Assembly (NCBI GenBank): GCA_017463105.1
Contig: JAFTPU010000008.1
Span: 82,766 to 146,765, forward strand
Length of the DNA: 64,000 nt
From: Clostridia bacterium
GTDB lineage: Bacteria > Bacillota > Clostridia > Christensenellales > Borkfalkiaceae
Reading direction: 5' to 3'
This document shows positions 8,426-16,503 of the stretch, in pieces; position 1 is the stretch's first letter, and every line of letters begins with the position of its first letter. The notes beneath the pieces are model-generated. The model had not been told where the DNA came from and ran no database searches. It saw only the letters and a program-made list of their open reading frames with translations. A program made the position numbers and the translations under genes.

Positions 8426-10057
8426 ATGAGAAAAACCATACAAAAAAAACACGAGAAGAAGCATGCGAGCGTTTACAAAAACGCCTTACAACTGATCGTT
8501 GTCGGGTCGGTGACGGGGATATTTGCGGGCGCGGTCGTGACCTTCTTCAATATTCTTGCCGCGAGGGCGGAGGAGATCGCGTACGACGGGTATGAATTTT
8601 TGCGGAACAATCCCGCGTTCATTCCCCTGCTTTTCGTCGTGCTGGCGTTGGGCGCGTTTTTGCTCGGCGTGGCGGTGCAGGTCTCGTCGGTGGCGCGCGG
8701 TTGCGGTATTCCGCAGGCGGAGGGCGGCACACGCGGCGCGGTGCGCTTCCGTTGGCTGCGCGACGCGACGACGATGTTTGCGGCGTGCATTTTGAGTACG
8801 TTTATGGGACTTTCGATCGGCGCGGAGGGACCGAGCGTTCTGATCGGCGCGTGTATGGGCGACGGCGTGGCTTCGTCTACGCACCGTAACGAGATGATCA
8901 AGCGTTATCAGATCACGGGCGGCGCGTGTACGGGTCTTGCCGTGGCGAGCAACGCCCCGCTTACGGGTATGATCTTCGCGTTCGAGGAGGCGCATAAACG
9001 CTTTACGCCCGAGGTTTTTGTCTGCGCCTTTTCCTCCGTGATCTTCGGCGTGCTCACGCGCTCGGCGATCTATAATCTTTTAGGCATGGAGATGCAAAGC
9101 GCTTTCCATTCGTACGTGTTCAACCAATTGCCCGTAGAATATTACGTATGGGTGATTTTGGCGGGGATACTGTGCGGCGCGTTGGGCGTGCTTTTCCACA
9201 AGCTCTGCTTCACAATGCGCGCGTTGTTCAAAAAGATCAAAACGAAAGATCCCAAGATACGGTACGGCTTGCGTATTCTGATCGCCGTTATGCTGGGCGG
9301 CGCGTTTTCATTGGCGACGACGGGCGCGCTGGGCGGCGGACACGGCTTGATCGAGGCGCTGGGCACCTACGGCGGGACGAAACTCTCGACGGTGGAAAGT
9401 ATCCTCGGCGAGCTGGGCGTTTCGGTGCTTTGGACGTTGCTTTTCGTTTTGTTGTTAAAGGCGTTGATCACGACGGTGAACGTCGGGTCGGGGATCCCCT
9501 GCGGGATCTTTATTCCGATCATTGCCATCGGCGCGTGTATCGGCGGCGTGCTCAGCCGCTCGTGCGTGGCGCTCGGCGGGATGGACGGAAAATATTGCGA
9601 TATCATGGTGATGATCTGTATGGCGGCGTTCTTTACGACGATCGTTCGCGCGCCGTTGACGGCGATCATTATGATCTGCGAATTTACGGGCAGCTTCGCG
9701 CCGCTTTTACCCGCGATCATCGCCGTTTCGATCGGATATACGATCGGCGAAATGTCGAGGACGGAGGGCATTTACGAGGAGCTTTTGGAGGCGTACGAAA
9801 GGGAGAACGGTATACACGAGAACGCCGTGCGCGAGGTGTATATTTTAAGCGTTGCCCACGGCGCGCTGGCGGACAGGCGCGAGGTGCGCGACGTGCTTTG
9901 GCCCTCGGGGGCGAGAGTGACGGAAATACGCCGCGGAGAGGAGGTCATTTTGCCCGACGGCGACACGGTGCTCCATCACGGCGATACGCTTACGATCGTG
10001 TGTAAGACGGACGATCCGCAAAAGGTCAAGGACGAGCTGGTGCATATCCTCGAATAA
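8426..10057 (+). CDS. ClC-family chloride transporter with TrkA-C domain
   Basis: 543-residue integral membrane protein. It carries the ClC filter segments: a GCGIP motif (usually GSGIP) near residue 93, GAEGPS with the gating glutamate near 133, the internal proton glutamate in AFEEAHKRF, and CGIFIPIIAIGA before the last helices. Presence of both glutamates argues for a Cl-/H+ antiporter, not a channel. Residues about 470-543 form a TrkA-C ligand-binding domain (REVYILSVAHGALADRREV). The serine that lines the chloride site in studied ClCs is cysteine here. ATG 8426 is chosen over the TTG six bases upstream. Monocistronic by context. Confidence 0.88.
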   Translation: MRKTIQKKHEKKHASVYKNALQLIVVGSVTGIFAGAVVTFFNILAARAEEIAYDGYEFLRNNPAFIPLLFVVLALGAFLLGVAVQVSSVARGCGIPQAEGGTRGAVRFRWLRDATTMFAACILSTFMGLSIGAEGPSVLIGACMGDGVASSTHRNEMIKRYQITGGACTGLAVASNAPLTGMIFAFEEAHKRFTPEVFVCAFSSVIFGVLTRSAIYNLLGMEMQSAFHSYVFNQLPVEYYVWVILAGILCGALGVLFHKLCFTMRALFKKIKTKDPKIRYGLRILIAVMLGGAFSLATTGALGGGHGLIEALGTYGGTKLSTVESILGELGVSVLWTLLFVLLLKALITTVNVGSGIPCGIFIPIIAIGACIGGVLSRSCVALGGMDGKYCDIMVMICMAAFFTTIVRAPLTAIIMICEFTGSFAPLLPAIIAVSIGYTIGEMSRTEGIYEELLEAYERENGIHENAVREVYILSVAHGALADRREVRDVLWPSGARVTEIRRGEEVILPDGDTVLHHGDTLTIVCKTDDPQKVKDELVHILE

Positions 10058-10076
10058 AAGCGCGCGCCGCGTTAAG

Positions 10077-10105
10077 GCATATCTTTTCCGTAACCGTCAT
10101 ATACT
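10077..10105 (+). promoter_or_regulatory. Possible sigma-E-type promoter of yqfC-yqfD
   Basis: GCATAT (10077-10082) and CATATACT (10098-10105) are spaced 15 bases apart and resemble sigma-E elements. In B. subtilis yqfC-yqfD belong to the sigma-E regulon, so the position makes sense. Motif match only. Confidence 0.35.
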
Positions 10106-10138
10106 GAATAAAGACGGCGAAAGGCGGGGTGAAAGGGT

Positions 10139-10408
10139 ATGCGCTTATACGAAGAGATCTTCAAAAATCCGGAGGGTATGGCGTTGTCGAGGTTTACCGT
10201 CGCCGTGGGCGGCGGGGGATATTTCGAGGGCGTGAAAGCGGTGGGGGATTTTTCCCCGCAGAAGATCGTACTGTATTTTCCCCGCGGGAGCGTCGATATC
10301 GAGGGTGCGGATCTGTTTATCCGCAAATATTGCGACGGCGATTTGGAGCTTGCGGGCAGGATATGTTCGGTGAAGATCGGGCAGGAAACGCCGCAGAAGG
10401 GAGCGTAA
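10139..10408 (+). CDS. yqfC: Sporulation protein YqfC
   Basis: 89 residues, the usual size for YqfC (DUF4321-like YabP/YqfC fold). Typical segments are LSRFTVAVGGGGYFEGVKAV, then FSPQKIVLYFPRGSVDIEG and the ending DLELAGRICSVKIG. In sporulating Firmicutes the gene is made in the mother cell under sigma-E with yqfD; its biochemical role is unknown. ATG 10139 follows a GGGGTGAAAGGG-type site. It lies four bases ahead of yqfD, as in other genomes. Confidence 0.88.
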   Translation: MRLYEEIFKNPEGMALSRFTVAVGGGGYFEGVKAVGDFSPQKIVLYFPRGSVDIEGADLFIRKYCDGDLELAGRICSVKIGQETPQKGA

Positions 10409-10412
10409 GCGT

Positions 10413-11327
10413 ATGGCAGTGTGGACGGTACGCGAGAAGCTTTTGGTGGAGGGCTTGATGCCCGAACGGGCGTTGCTTCGGCTCAGACGGGCGGGGATCG
10501 ACGTCTATAACGTAAAAAAAACGCAAAAAAATCAAATACTTTTAAGCGTAAAGAAAAAAGACGTCGAAAAAGTTTTTGCAATTTACCCGAAGGTATGCTA
10601 TAATATAAACGCGTACAGTCCGTATACCGTGCGTCGCGCGGGCACGGAGGGCGCGGGCAAATTGCTCCGATTTTTGAAAAAACGCGGGTTTTTCGTCGCG
10701 GGCGCGCTGCTCTTTTGCGCGTGTACTCTGTTTGCCGACTCCTTCGTGTTCGACGTGGAATTCGTCGGCTCGTCCGTGTATAAGCGGGAGGCGTACGCCG
10801 CGCTCGAGGAATACGGCATAGCGCCCTTCCGAAAGTACGACGGCAGTCGGGTCGATCTGATCTGTTCGAAGCTGTTGTCTCTCGACGGCGTGGAATTTTG
10901 TTCGGTAAAAAAATCGGGCGCGTACGTGCGCGTGGAGATGCGGCTGGACAACACTCCGACGAGGACGTTCGTCAAAGGGGATATGGTCGCCGCGCATACG
11001 GGCGAGATCGTGGCGATCACGACGCTTCGCGGCACGCCCCTGAAACGGAAAGGGGAGAAAGTGCAGGCGGGCGAAATGCTGGTCGGGGGTTGGTTTACGC
11101 CCGCAGAGGGGGGGCAGGTACGCGTCGAACCGATCGCGCGGGCGAGTATCGCGTGCGTGTACGAGGCGGAGATCGCGGCGGAGGACGAGGAGAGCGCCTT
11201 TGCGGCGGCGTATCTTGCGCTGGGGCTTTCGGAAAGCGATACGCTGACGAAGCGCGAGGTCGTAAAAAAGGACGAGAGCTACGCCGTACGGATAGAGTAT
11301 ACGGCAATCGAGCGAATGAATTTGTGA
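10413..11327 (+). CDS. yqfD: Sporulation protein YqfD
   Basis: 304-residue YqfD family protein; B. subtilis YqfD is near 400, so this form is shorter at the C-terminus. A cytosolic N-terminal domain (ERALLRLRRAGIDVYNVKK) is followed by one hydrophobic segment (about 84-104) and an outer beta-rich domain with the family's EFVGSSVYKREAYAALEEYG. It is coupled to yqfC and followed by phoH, matching the conserved order. It is probably a mother-cell membrane protein of the sporulation programme; mechanism unknown. Confidence 0.87.
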   Translation: MAVWTVREKLLVEGLMPERALLRLRRAGIDVYNVKKTQKNQILLSVKKKDVEKVFAIYPKVCYNINAYSPYTVRRAGTEGAGKLLRFLKKRGFFVAGALLFCACTLFADSFVFDVEFVGSSVYKREAYAALEEYGIAPFRKYDGSRVDLICSKLLSLDGVEFCSVKKSGAYVRVEMRLDNTPTRTFVKGDMVAAHTGEIVAITTLRGTPLKRKGEKVQAGEMLVGGWFTPAEGGQVRVEPIARASIACVYEAEIAAEDEESAFAAAYLALGLSESDTLTKREVVKKDESYAVRIEYTAIERMNL

Positions 11328-11365
11328 AAACGGGCGGCGGCGAGCCGCGAAAGAGGGAGGACGCA

Positions 11366-12409
11366 TTGACGAAGGGCGTACGGAAAACGGAAACGGTGGA
11401 CACGAAGTCTGTGGACAGGCTTTCGCGCGTATTGGGCGCGTTCGACGAGAATTTAAACGCGCTTACCCGCGCGCTCGGCTTGGTAGCTTACGTAGAGGGA
11501 ATGAAGATCCGTCTGGAGGGCGAAGCGGAGTCGGTGGCGTTGGGCGTGAAAACGCTGAACGCGCTTTTGAAGCTTGCCGCGGGCGAGGAGATCGACGCGG
11601 GCAGGATTGCGTATTGTATCGAGCTTGCCAAAGAGGATAAAGCGGACGAGATCGCTTCTCTTTCCTCGGGCACGGTCGCCGTGACGGCGAAGGGCAAGCA
11701 GATCAAGTGTAAGACGGTGGGACAGAAGGCGTACGTGGATTCGATCAAAAAGAACACGGTGGTGTTCGGAGTCGGTCCCGCCGGTACGGGAAAAACGTAT
11801 CTTGCCGTATGTATGGCGGTATCCGCGTTCAAGAGCAAACAGATCGAGAGGATCATTCTCACCCGTCCCGCCGTGGAAGCGGGGGAGAAGCTCGGGTTTT
11901 TGCCGGGCGATCTGCAAACGAAGGTCGACCCGTATCTGCGACCTTTGTACGACGCGTTGCAGGAGCTTTTGGGTTTGGAAACGTACGGAAAGTTGATGGA
12001 AAGGGGCGCGATAGAGGTCGCTCCGCTCGCGTACATGCGCGGGAGAACGTTATCGAATGCGTTTATCATTTTGGACGAGGCGCAGAACACGACGCGCGAG
12101 CAGATGAAGATGTTTCTTACCCGAATGGGCGAGGGGAGCAAAATGGTGGTGACGGGCGACGTTACGCAGATCGATCTCGACGGCAAGGAGAGCGGATTGG
12201 TGCACGCGACGCAGATACTCGACGGCGTGGAGGGGATCGGCGTTTGCAAACTGACGGCGAAGGACGTCGTGCGGCATCCGTTGGTGATGCGCATTATCCG
12301 CGCATACGAAAAGGACGGAGAAACGCGGGAGAGCGAACGGAAGAAAAAAGAAAATCGGCGGAAGGAGGGTTCCGCGAACGACCGCGGTAAGGACGCGGAA
12401 GGAGATTAA
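11366..12409 (+). CDS. phoH: PhoH-like ATPase
   Basis: 347-residue PhoH-family P-loop NTPase, commonly encoded with ybeY and era and thought to act in RNA metabolism. Walker A is FGVGPAGTGKTYLA; the family stretch LTRPAVEAGEKLGFLPGD follows, then Walker B FIILDEAQNTTREQ and the sensor VVTGDVTQIDL. The N-terminal 110 residues form the usual KH-like lead-in. The frame is open far upstream through yqfD, but TTG 11366 has a strong GAGGGAGG site seven bases before it and gives the normal length. The C-terminus is a charged K/R/E tail. It lies 6 bases before the pgpH-like gene. Confidence 0.9.
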   Translation: MTKGVRKTETVDTKSVDRLSRVLGAFDENLNALTRALGLVAYVEGMKIRLEGEAESVALGVKTLNALLKLAAGEEIDAGRIAYCIELAKEDKADEIASLSSGTVAVTAKGKQIKCKTVGQKAYVDSIKKNTVVFGVGPAGTGKTYLAVCMAVSAFKSKQIERIILTRPAVEAGEKLGFLPGDLQTKVDPYLRPLYDALQELLGLETYGKLMERGAIEVAPLAYMRGRTLSNAFIILDEAQNTTREQMKMFLTRMGEGSKMVVTGDVTQIDLDGKESGLVHATQILDGVEGIGVCKLTAKDVVRHPLVMRIIRAYEKDGETRESERKKKENRRKEGSANDRGKDAEGD

Positions 12410-12415
12410 CGAAAG

Positions 12416-13927
12416 ATGACGGAAAAAATGTTGGGAAAGGAATGGACGAGATCGCACACGCTGAAAAGCGCGTTGTGGTTTTTGTTGCATTTCGCGATCT
12501 TCTTGCTGATCGGGGCGGTGCTGTTGCTGAGCAACAAGTTTTCGCAACTCGGCGAGTTTATGAGCGCGCAGGGGGCGAATTATCTATACGCGATCTTCTG
12601 CGTGTTCCTGTTGTTGATGATCACGTATTTCTATTTCTTTTTCGAGGACAGAGAGATGATCTCGGGCGGGAAAAACATCGCGCTATTGTTCATGGTGCTC
12701 GATCTGCATTTGGTCTTGTCCTGCCTGATCGGTTATAACATCGCCATTTACGCCCGTCCCGTGGCGTTGGTGGCGCTACTTATCTGCATACTCGTCGGAC
12801 GCAAGGACGCGATCTTTATGAACATCATCGCGGCGCTTCTGATCTTCGTGATCGATACCTTCGCGGTGCCCGACGTGTCGAACAAGGAATGTTATTCCTC
12901 GCTGATCATTTCTTTCTCGGCGGGCATGATCGCGATCTTCCTTGCCAGCAAGGCGCGTACCCGTTTCAGTATCGTGGCGATCGGACTTCTGATCGTGATT
13001 CCGATGGATATCATTATATTCCTGCTGGAGGTGACGGGGCTGATCGGTCCCGAAACGGGCGCGATAACGGTCGAGCCGTCCTTTCAAAGGATCGTCACGC
13101 AGATGGGTTACGGGCTGTTCGGCGGCGTCGCTTCGACGATACTTTTCCTGTTCGTGTTGCCCGTATTCGAAAGCATATTCAATCGCTTGACGGTGTTCCG
13201 TCTGCGGGAGCTGACGAGCTCGGACGCGAAGATATTGAAGAAGCTGAAAGCGGAAGCGCCGGGAACGTATAACCATTCGGTAATGGTGGCGCAGCTGGCG
13301 GAGGCGAGCGCGGCGGCGATCGGCGAAAACGTCGATTACGCGCGTGCGGCGGCTTTGTATCACGACGTGGGAAAACTGCATTATCCCGAGCATTTCACGG
13401 AAAACCAAGGGGATTACAACCTGCACGACGAGTTAACGCCCGAGCTGTCCGCGGACATTATCCGTTCGCACGCGAAGGACGGATATACGCTGATCCGCGC
13501 GCAGCATTTGCCCGAATTTTTGGCGGATATCGCGCTCGAGCACCACGGCACGATGCCTATCCGCTATTTCTACGCGAAGGCTTTGAAGATGACGGACGGG
13601 GAGCTGAATATCGAGGATTTCTCGTATATGGGACCCAAACCGCAGAGTAAGCTGGCGGCGATCATTATGATCTGCGACGCGTCGGAGGCGGCGGTGCGTG
13701 CGGTGAACGCGCGTTCGCCCGAGGAAGCGGAAAAGGCGATCCGCGCCGTTATCGAGGAAAGAATGGATCTCGAGCAGTTTTCCGAATGCGATATCACGAT
13801 GGCGGACCTTACGAAGATACGGTTGGCGCTCGTTAACGCGCTTACGGGCGTATATCATCACAGGATCAAATATCCGAGCATCAAATACCGCCGTACGGAA
13901 AACGGCACGAAGGGTGAAAATCAATGA
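12416..13927 (+). CDS. pgpH: 7TM-HD phosphohydrolase (PgpH/YqfF type, lacking the extracellular domain)
   Basis: Membrane HD-domain protein of the c-di-AMP phosphodiesterase PgpH family, probably hydrolysing c-di-AMP to pApA at the inner face. About seven transmembrane helices fill residues 20-270. The HD domain (about 285-485) keeps its metal ligands: the His of YNHSVMV, the doublet in YHDVGK, the His of RSHAKDG, the pair in LEHHGT and the Asp of MICDASEA. At 503 residues it is about 200 shorter than B. subtilis PgpH because the large extracellular 7TMR-HDED domain is missing. ATG 12416 follows AAGGAG, and the stop overlaps ybeY by ATGA. Confidence 0.88.
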   Translation: MTEKMLGKEWTRSHTLKSALWFLLHFAIFLLIGAVLLLSNKFSQLGEFMSAQGANYLYAIFCVFLLLMITYFYFFFEDREMISGGKNIALLFMVLDLHLVLSCLIGYNIAIYARPVALVALLICILVGRKDAIFMNIIAALLIFVIDTFAVPDVSNKECYSSLIISFSAGMIAIFLASKARTRFSIVAIGLLIVIPMDIIIFLLEVTGLIGPETGAITVEPSFQRIVTQMGYGLFGGVASTILFLFVLPVFESIFNRLTVFRLRELTSSDAKILKKLKAEAPGTYNHSVMVAQLAEASAAAIGENVDYARAAALYHDVGKLHYPEHFTENQGDYNLHDELTPELSADIIRSHAKDGYTLIRAQHLPEFLADIALEHHGTMPIRYFYAKALKMTDGELNIEDFSYMGPKPQSKLAAIIMICDASEAAVRAVNARSPEEAEKAIRAVIEERMDLEQFSECDITMADLTKIRLALVNALTGVYHHRIKYPSIKYRRTENGTKGENQ

Positions 13928-14400
13928 GCTTTCATATTTACGGCGAGGAAGAGGAGCTGGCGGGGCTGAACGTTGCGGCGATCGAGAAGGCGGTGGCGGC
14001 GGACGTCGATACGGACGTCGGACTTGCGATCGAATTTTTGTCGGTATCGGGGGAAGAGATACGCGATCTCAATTCGAGGACGCGCGGTATCGACAAGGTA
14101 ACGGACGTATTGAGCTATCCGACGTTGGACGGTATCAAGGGTAAACCGCTGAAAAGGGCGGAGCACGCGTGCGAGATCGACGAGGAGGGGCGGCTTTTGA
14201 TCGGTTCCGTGGTCGTCTGCAAGGACAAGGCGAAGGAACAGGCGGAGGAGTACGGACACTCGTACGAGCGGGAATTGCATTATTTGCTCGTGCACGGCAT
14301 TATGCACTGTCTCGGGTACGATCATATGACGGACGGGGAAAAGGCGGAAATGCGCGAGCGGGAAGAACGGGTGCTTGCGAGGCTCGGTATCGTAAGATAA
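13924..14400 (+). CDS. ybeY: Endoribonuclease YbeY (rRNA maturation factor)
   Basis: Zinc-dependent single-strand endoribonuclease involved in 16S rRNA 3'-end processing and ribosome quality control. 158 residues, standard size. The metal-binding triad is clear in HYLLVHGIMHCLGYDH (about residues 120-135, an HGxxHxxGYDH pattern), and TRGIDKVTDVLSYP matches the conserved RxxDKPTDVLSFP. It starts by a 4-base overlap with the pgpH-like gene and precedes era, as is usual. B. subtilis carries dgkA and cdd between ybeY and era; neither is present here. Confidence 0.93.
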   Translation: MSFHIYGEEEELAGLNVAAIEKAVAADVDTDVGLAIEFLSVSGEEIRDLNSRTRGIDKVTDVLSYPTLDGIKGKPLKRAEHACEIDEEGRLLIGSVVVCKDKAKEQAEEYGHSYERELHYLLVHGIMHCLGYDHMTDGEKAEMREREERVLARLGIVR

Positions 14401-14540
14401 AAACCGACGAGAATTTTTGCGGACGCAACAAAGACGCGATCGATACGTACGTCGTCGTGAACGGATGCCGATACGCGATCCCTGCAGGGGAAACGGTGAA
14501 GATCGGCGAATTATCAAAAGGAAAGGAGCTGTTTAAATAT

Positions 14541-15428
14541 ATGAGAAGCGGATATATCGCCGTAATAGGCAGGGCGAATGCGGGCAAAAGCACGCTTATA
14601 AACGTGATGGTCGGGGAGAAGGTTTCTATCGTTTCACCCAAACCCCAAACCACGCGCGACCGTATTTTGGGCGTGCTGACGGAGGACGAGTATCAGATCG
14701 TGTTCGTCGATACTCCGGGGATATACAAGGCGCGAAACGCCCTCACCGATATGATGATGAAAACGACGGAGACGAGCGCGAAATCGGTCGATTTCATTTT
14801 GTACGTGGTGGACGGTCACGACGGCATTACCGAGGAGGACTTTTCTCTGATGAGAAAGTATAAAGACCTCGGTATCCCCATGGCGGTGGCGTATACCAAG
14901 ATCGATATCATGCCGAAGGAAAATATTCCGCTCGATATGGCGAAATTCGCCGATTCGGGTTTGGACGTGGACGTGTTCCCCGTGTCCGCGCGCAAGGGCA
15001 GAAACGTGAAAAACCTGAAAGAGTTTCTCGTGAAACAAATGCCCGAGGGTGAAAAGGCGTTCGAGCAGGATATCGTATCGGACAAGAGCGAAAAGTTTAT
15101 GATATCCGAGATCATGCGCGAAAAGATCCTTTTGAAATTCGATAAGGAGATCCCGCACGGGGTGGCGATCGTCGTGAACACGTTCGAGCAAAACGAGCGG
15201 GGCGTGTACGAGATCAGTCTCGATATCGTATGCGAAAGAGCGAATCACAAGGCGATCCTGATCGGCAAGCAGGGCAGAGCGATCAAGGAGGTTTCTTCTT
15301 TCGCCCGTCAGGACATGGAGAAGTTTTTAGGCGCAAAGGTCTTTCTTACCACGTACGTGAAGGTGAAGGAGGATTGGCGGGAAAGACCGAACCTTATCCG
15401 CGAGTACGGGTACGAGGAAACGGAGTAA
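14541..15428 (+). CDS. era: GTPase Era
   Basis: 295-residue ribosome-assembly GTPase that binds 16S rRNA near its 3' end. G1 is GRANAGKSTL (a slight variant of GRPNVGKSTL), the switch region is PKPQTTRDRILG, G3 is VDTPGI, G4 is YTKID (normally NKxD) and G5 is PVSARKG. The C-terminal KH domain begins near residue 200 and includes KAILIGKQGRAIKEV. ATG 14541 follows GAAAGGAG at 14521-14528. The frame remains open upstream to beyond 14400 with protein-like codons, but relatives begin at this point. Confidence 0.94.
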   Translation: MRSGYIAVIGRANAGKSTLINVMVGEKVSIVSPKPQTTRDRILGVLTEDEYQIVFVDTPGIYKARNALTDMMMKTTETSAKSVDFILYVVDGHDGITEEDFSLMRKYKDLGIPMAVAYTKIDIMPKENIPLDMAKFADSGLDVDVFPVSARKGRNVKNLKEFLVKQMPEGEKAFEQDIVSDKSEKFMISEIMREKILLKFDKEIPHGVAIVVNTFEQNERGVYEISLDIVCERANHKAILIGKQGRAIKEVSSFARQDMEKFLGAKVFLTTYVKVKEDWRERPNLIREYGYEETE

Positions 15429-15509
15429 ATGCAAAATTCAGAATGCAGAATGCAAAATGATTGAATTATTTATAATTTTACCGCAATTTTGCATTTTACA
15501 TTTTGCATT
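15428..15509. repeat. Intergenic inverted repeat of the AATGCAAAAT type
   Basis: Left arm 15428-15459 has two copies of ATGCAAAAT with ATGCAGA between; right arm 15484-15509 is close to its reverse complement. The same unit recurs at 33409-33431, so it is a dispersed element. It lies between era and yqzL without breaking either. Confidence 0.6.
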
Positions 15510-15552
15510 AAAACGCACCCGTTTTCCCAAACTGTTACGGGAGGGAGAAACT

Positions 15553-15666
15553 ATGCGGGATAAGAACGGGGAAAACGAAGCGGCGAAAATGGCTTGGCAA
15601 ATGTTCGAAAAAACGGGCAGCGTCAGCTATTATATGCTGTATTACGATCTGATGCGGAAAAGGTAG
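15553..15666 (+). CDS. yqzL: YqzL family small protein
   Basis: 37-residue protein between era and recO, the position of yqzL in Firmicutes. The family pattern of a tryptophan and phenylalanine helix followed by a tyrosine-rich tail is seen: AAKMAWQMFEKTGSVSYYML. ATG 15553 has a GGGAGGGA site eight bases upstream. Function unknown. Assignment rests on position and short-motif agreement. Confidence 0.75.
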   Translation: MRDKNGENEAAKMAWQMFEKTGSVSYYMLYYDLMRKR

Positions 15667-15691
15667 GTTAAAATAACCAAAGAGGAACGGC

Positions 15692-16417
15692 ATGGAAGTC
15701 AAGACGGAAGCAATCGTATTGCAAGCGATCGATTACAAAGATAACGACAAGCTGCTCACGCTGTTTTCGCCTACGCTCGGCAAGATCACCGCGGGCATAC
15801 GCGGGGTCAAAAAACCGAAAGCCAAACTCTCTTTCGCCGCCCAGCCCTTTTGTTTTGCGGAGTATATCCTCGCCGAAAAAGGGGGCAGGTACACGGTAAC
15901 GAACGCGTATCTGCACGAGAGCTTTTTCTCGCTCCGATCGGATATCACGCGTTTCTACGCCGCGTGCGCGGCGGCGGAGATCTGCCGTGAGATCTCTATG
16001 GAAAACGAGGACCACGAAGCGCTGTTTATCGGATTCGTCGAGTGTTTGAAATCGCTTTGCCTCACGGGGGAGGACGAAGCGGAGGCGCTCGTATCGTTTG
16101 CGATCGTTGCGCTTCACGAAAGCGGATACCCCCTCGATTTAAGCTATTACGAGGAATGCGGCGGGGATATCGGCGACAAGCTGTGGTTCGATTTTTCGGA
16201 CGGTCGGTTTACGACCTTCGAGCGTTGCGCGCAAGGGGAGCGCGCCAGCGTTTCGACCTATTTCACCCTGCGCAAATGCGCGGGACTCACCTACGAGGAG
16301 GACAAGCTGGCGGGGGGGAACAAACGCGCCCTTCGGCTCGTCAAAGCCTTTCTTACCGAAAAGACGGAGCTTCGCTTCGACGGCGTAGGTGATTTTATCC
16401 GCATGTACGGAGAATGA
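15692..16417 (+). CDS. recO: DNA repair protein RecO
   Basis: 241-residue RecO, which with RecR loads RecA on SSB-coated single strands. The N-terminal OB fold shows VLQAIDYKDNDKLLTLFSPTLGKITAGIRGVKK spread over residues 8-42, followed by the helical C-terminal domain. Zinc-type cysteines near 150-170 in some RecO proteins are only partly recognisable (CGGDIGD). Closes the operon that starts at yqfC. In many genomes glyQS follow; here an Mrr-like gene follows. Confidence 0.9.
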   Translation: MEVKTEAIVLQAIDYKDNDKLLTLFSPTLGKITAGIRGVKKPKAKLSFAAQPFCFAEYILAEKGGRYTVTNAYLHESFFSLRSDITRFYAACAAAEICREISMENEDHEALFIGFVECLKSLCLTGEDEAEALVSFAIVALHESGYPLDLSYYEECGGDIGDKLWFDFSDGRFTTFERCAQGERASVSTYFTLRKCAGLTYEEDKLAGGNKRALRLVKAFLTEKTELRFDGVGDFIRMYGE

Positions 16418-16422
16418 CGCGT

Positions 16423-16489
16423 ACGGCGGACGGGGCATACAAAAATTAAGAGTAAAAAGGAACAGAAAACGGAAGAAACGCCCCGCCGT
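16423..16489 (+). other. Imperfect hairpin ahead of the Mrr-like gene
   Basis: ACGGCGGACGGGGC (16423-16436) can pair with GCCCCGCCGT (16480-16489) if four bases bulge. It spans most of the gap between recO and the Mrr-like gene. It could be a weak terminator or modulate translation; no T-run follows. Confidence 0.3.
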
Positions 16490-16503
16490 GAAAAGAAAAA
16501 AGT

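Noticed and set aside
6560-8464. 634-codon minus-strand frame opposite the second ABC subunit
   Set aside because: Antisense to a complete ABC exporter gene with all motifs; composition is typical of a shadow frame.
10570-10612. Promoter-like TTGCAA and TATAAT inside yqfD
   Set aside because: It lies within a conserved coding region with no gene start downstream at a suitable distance.
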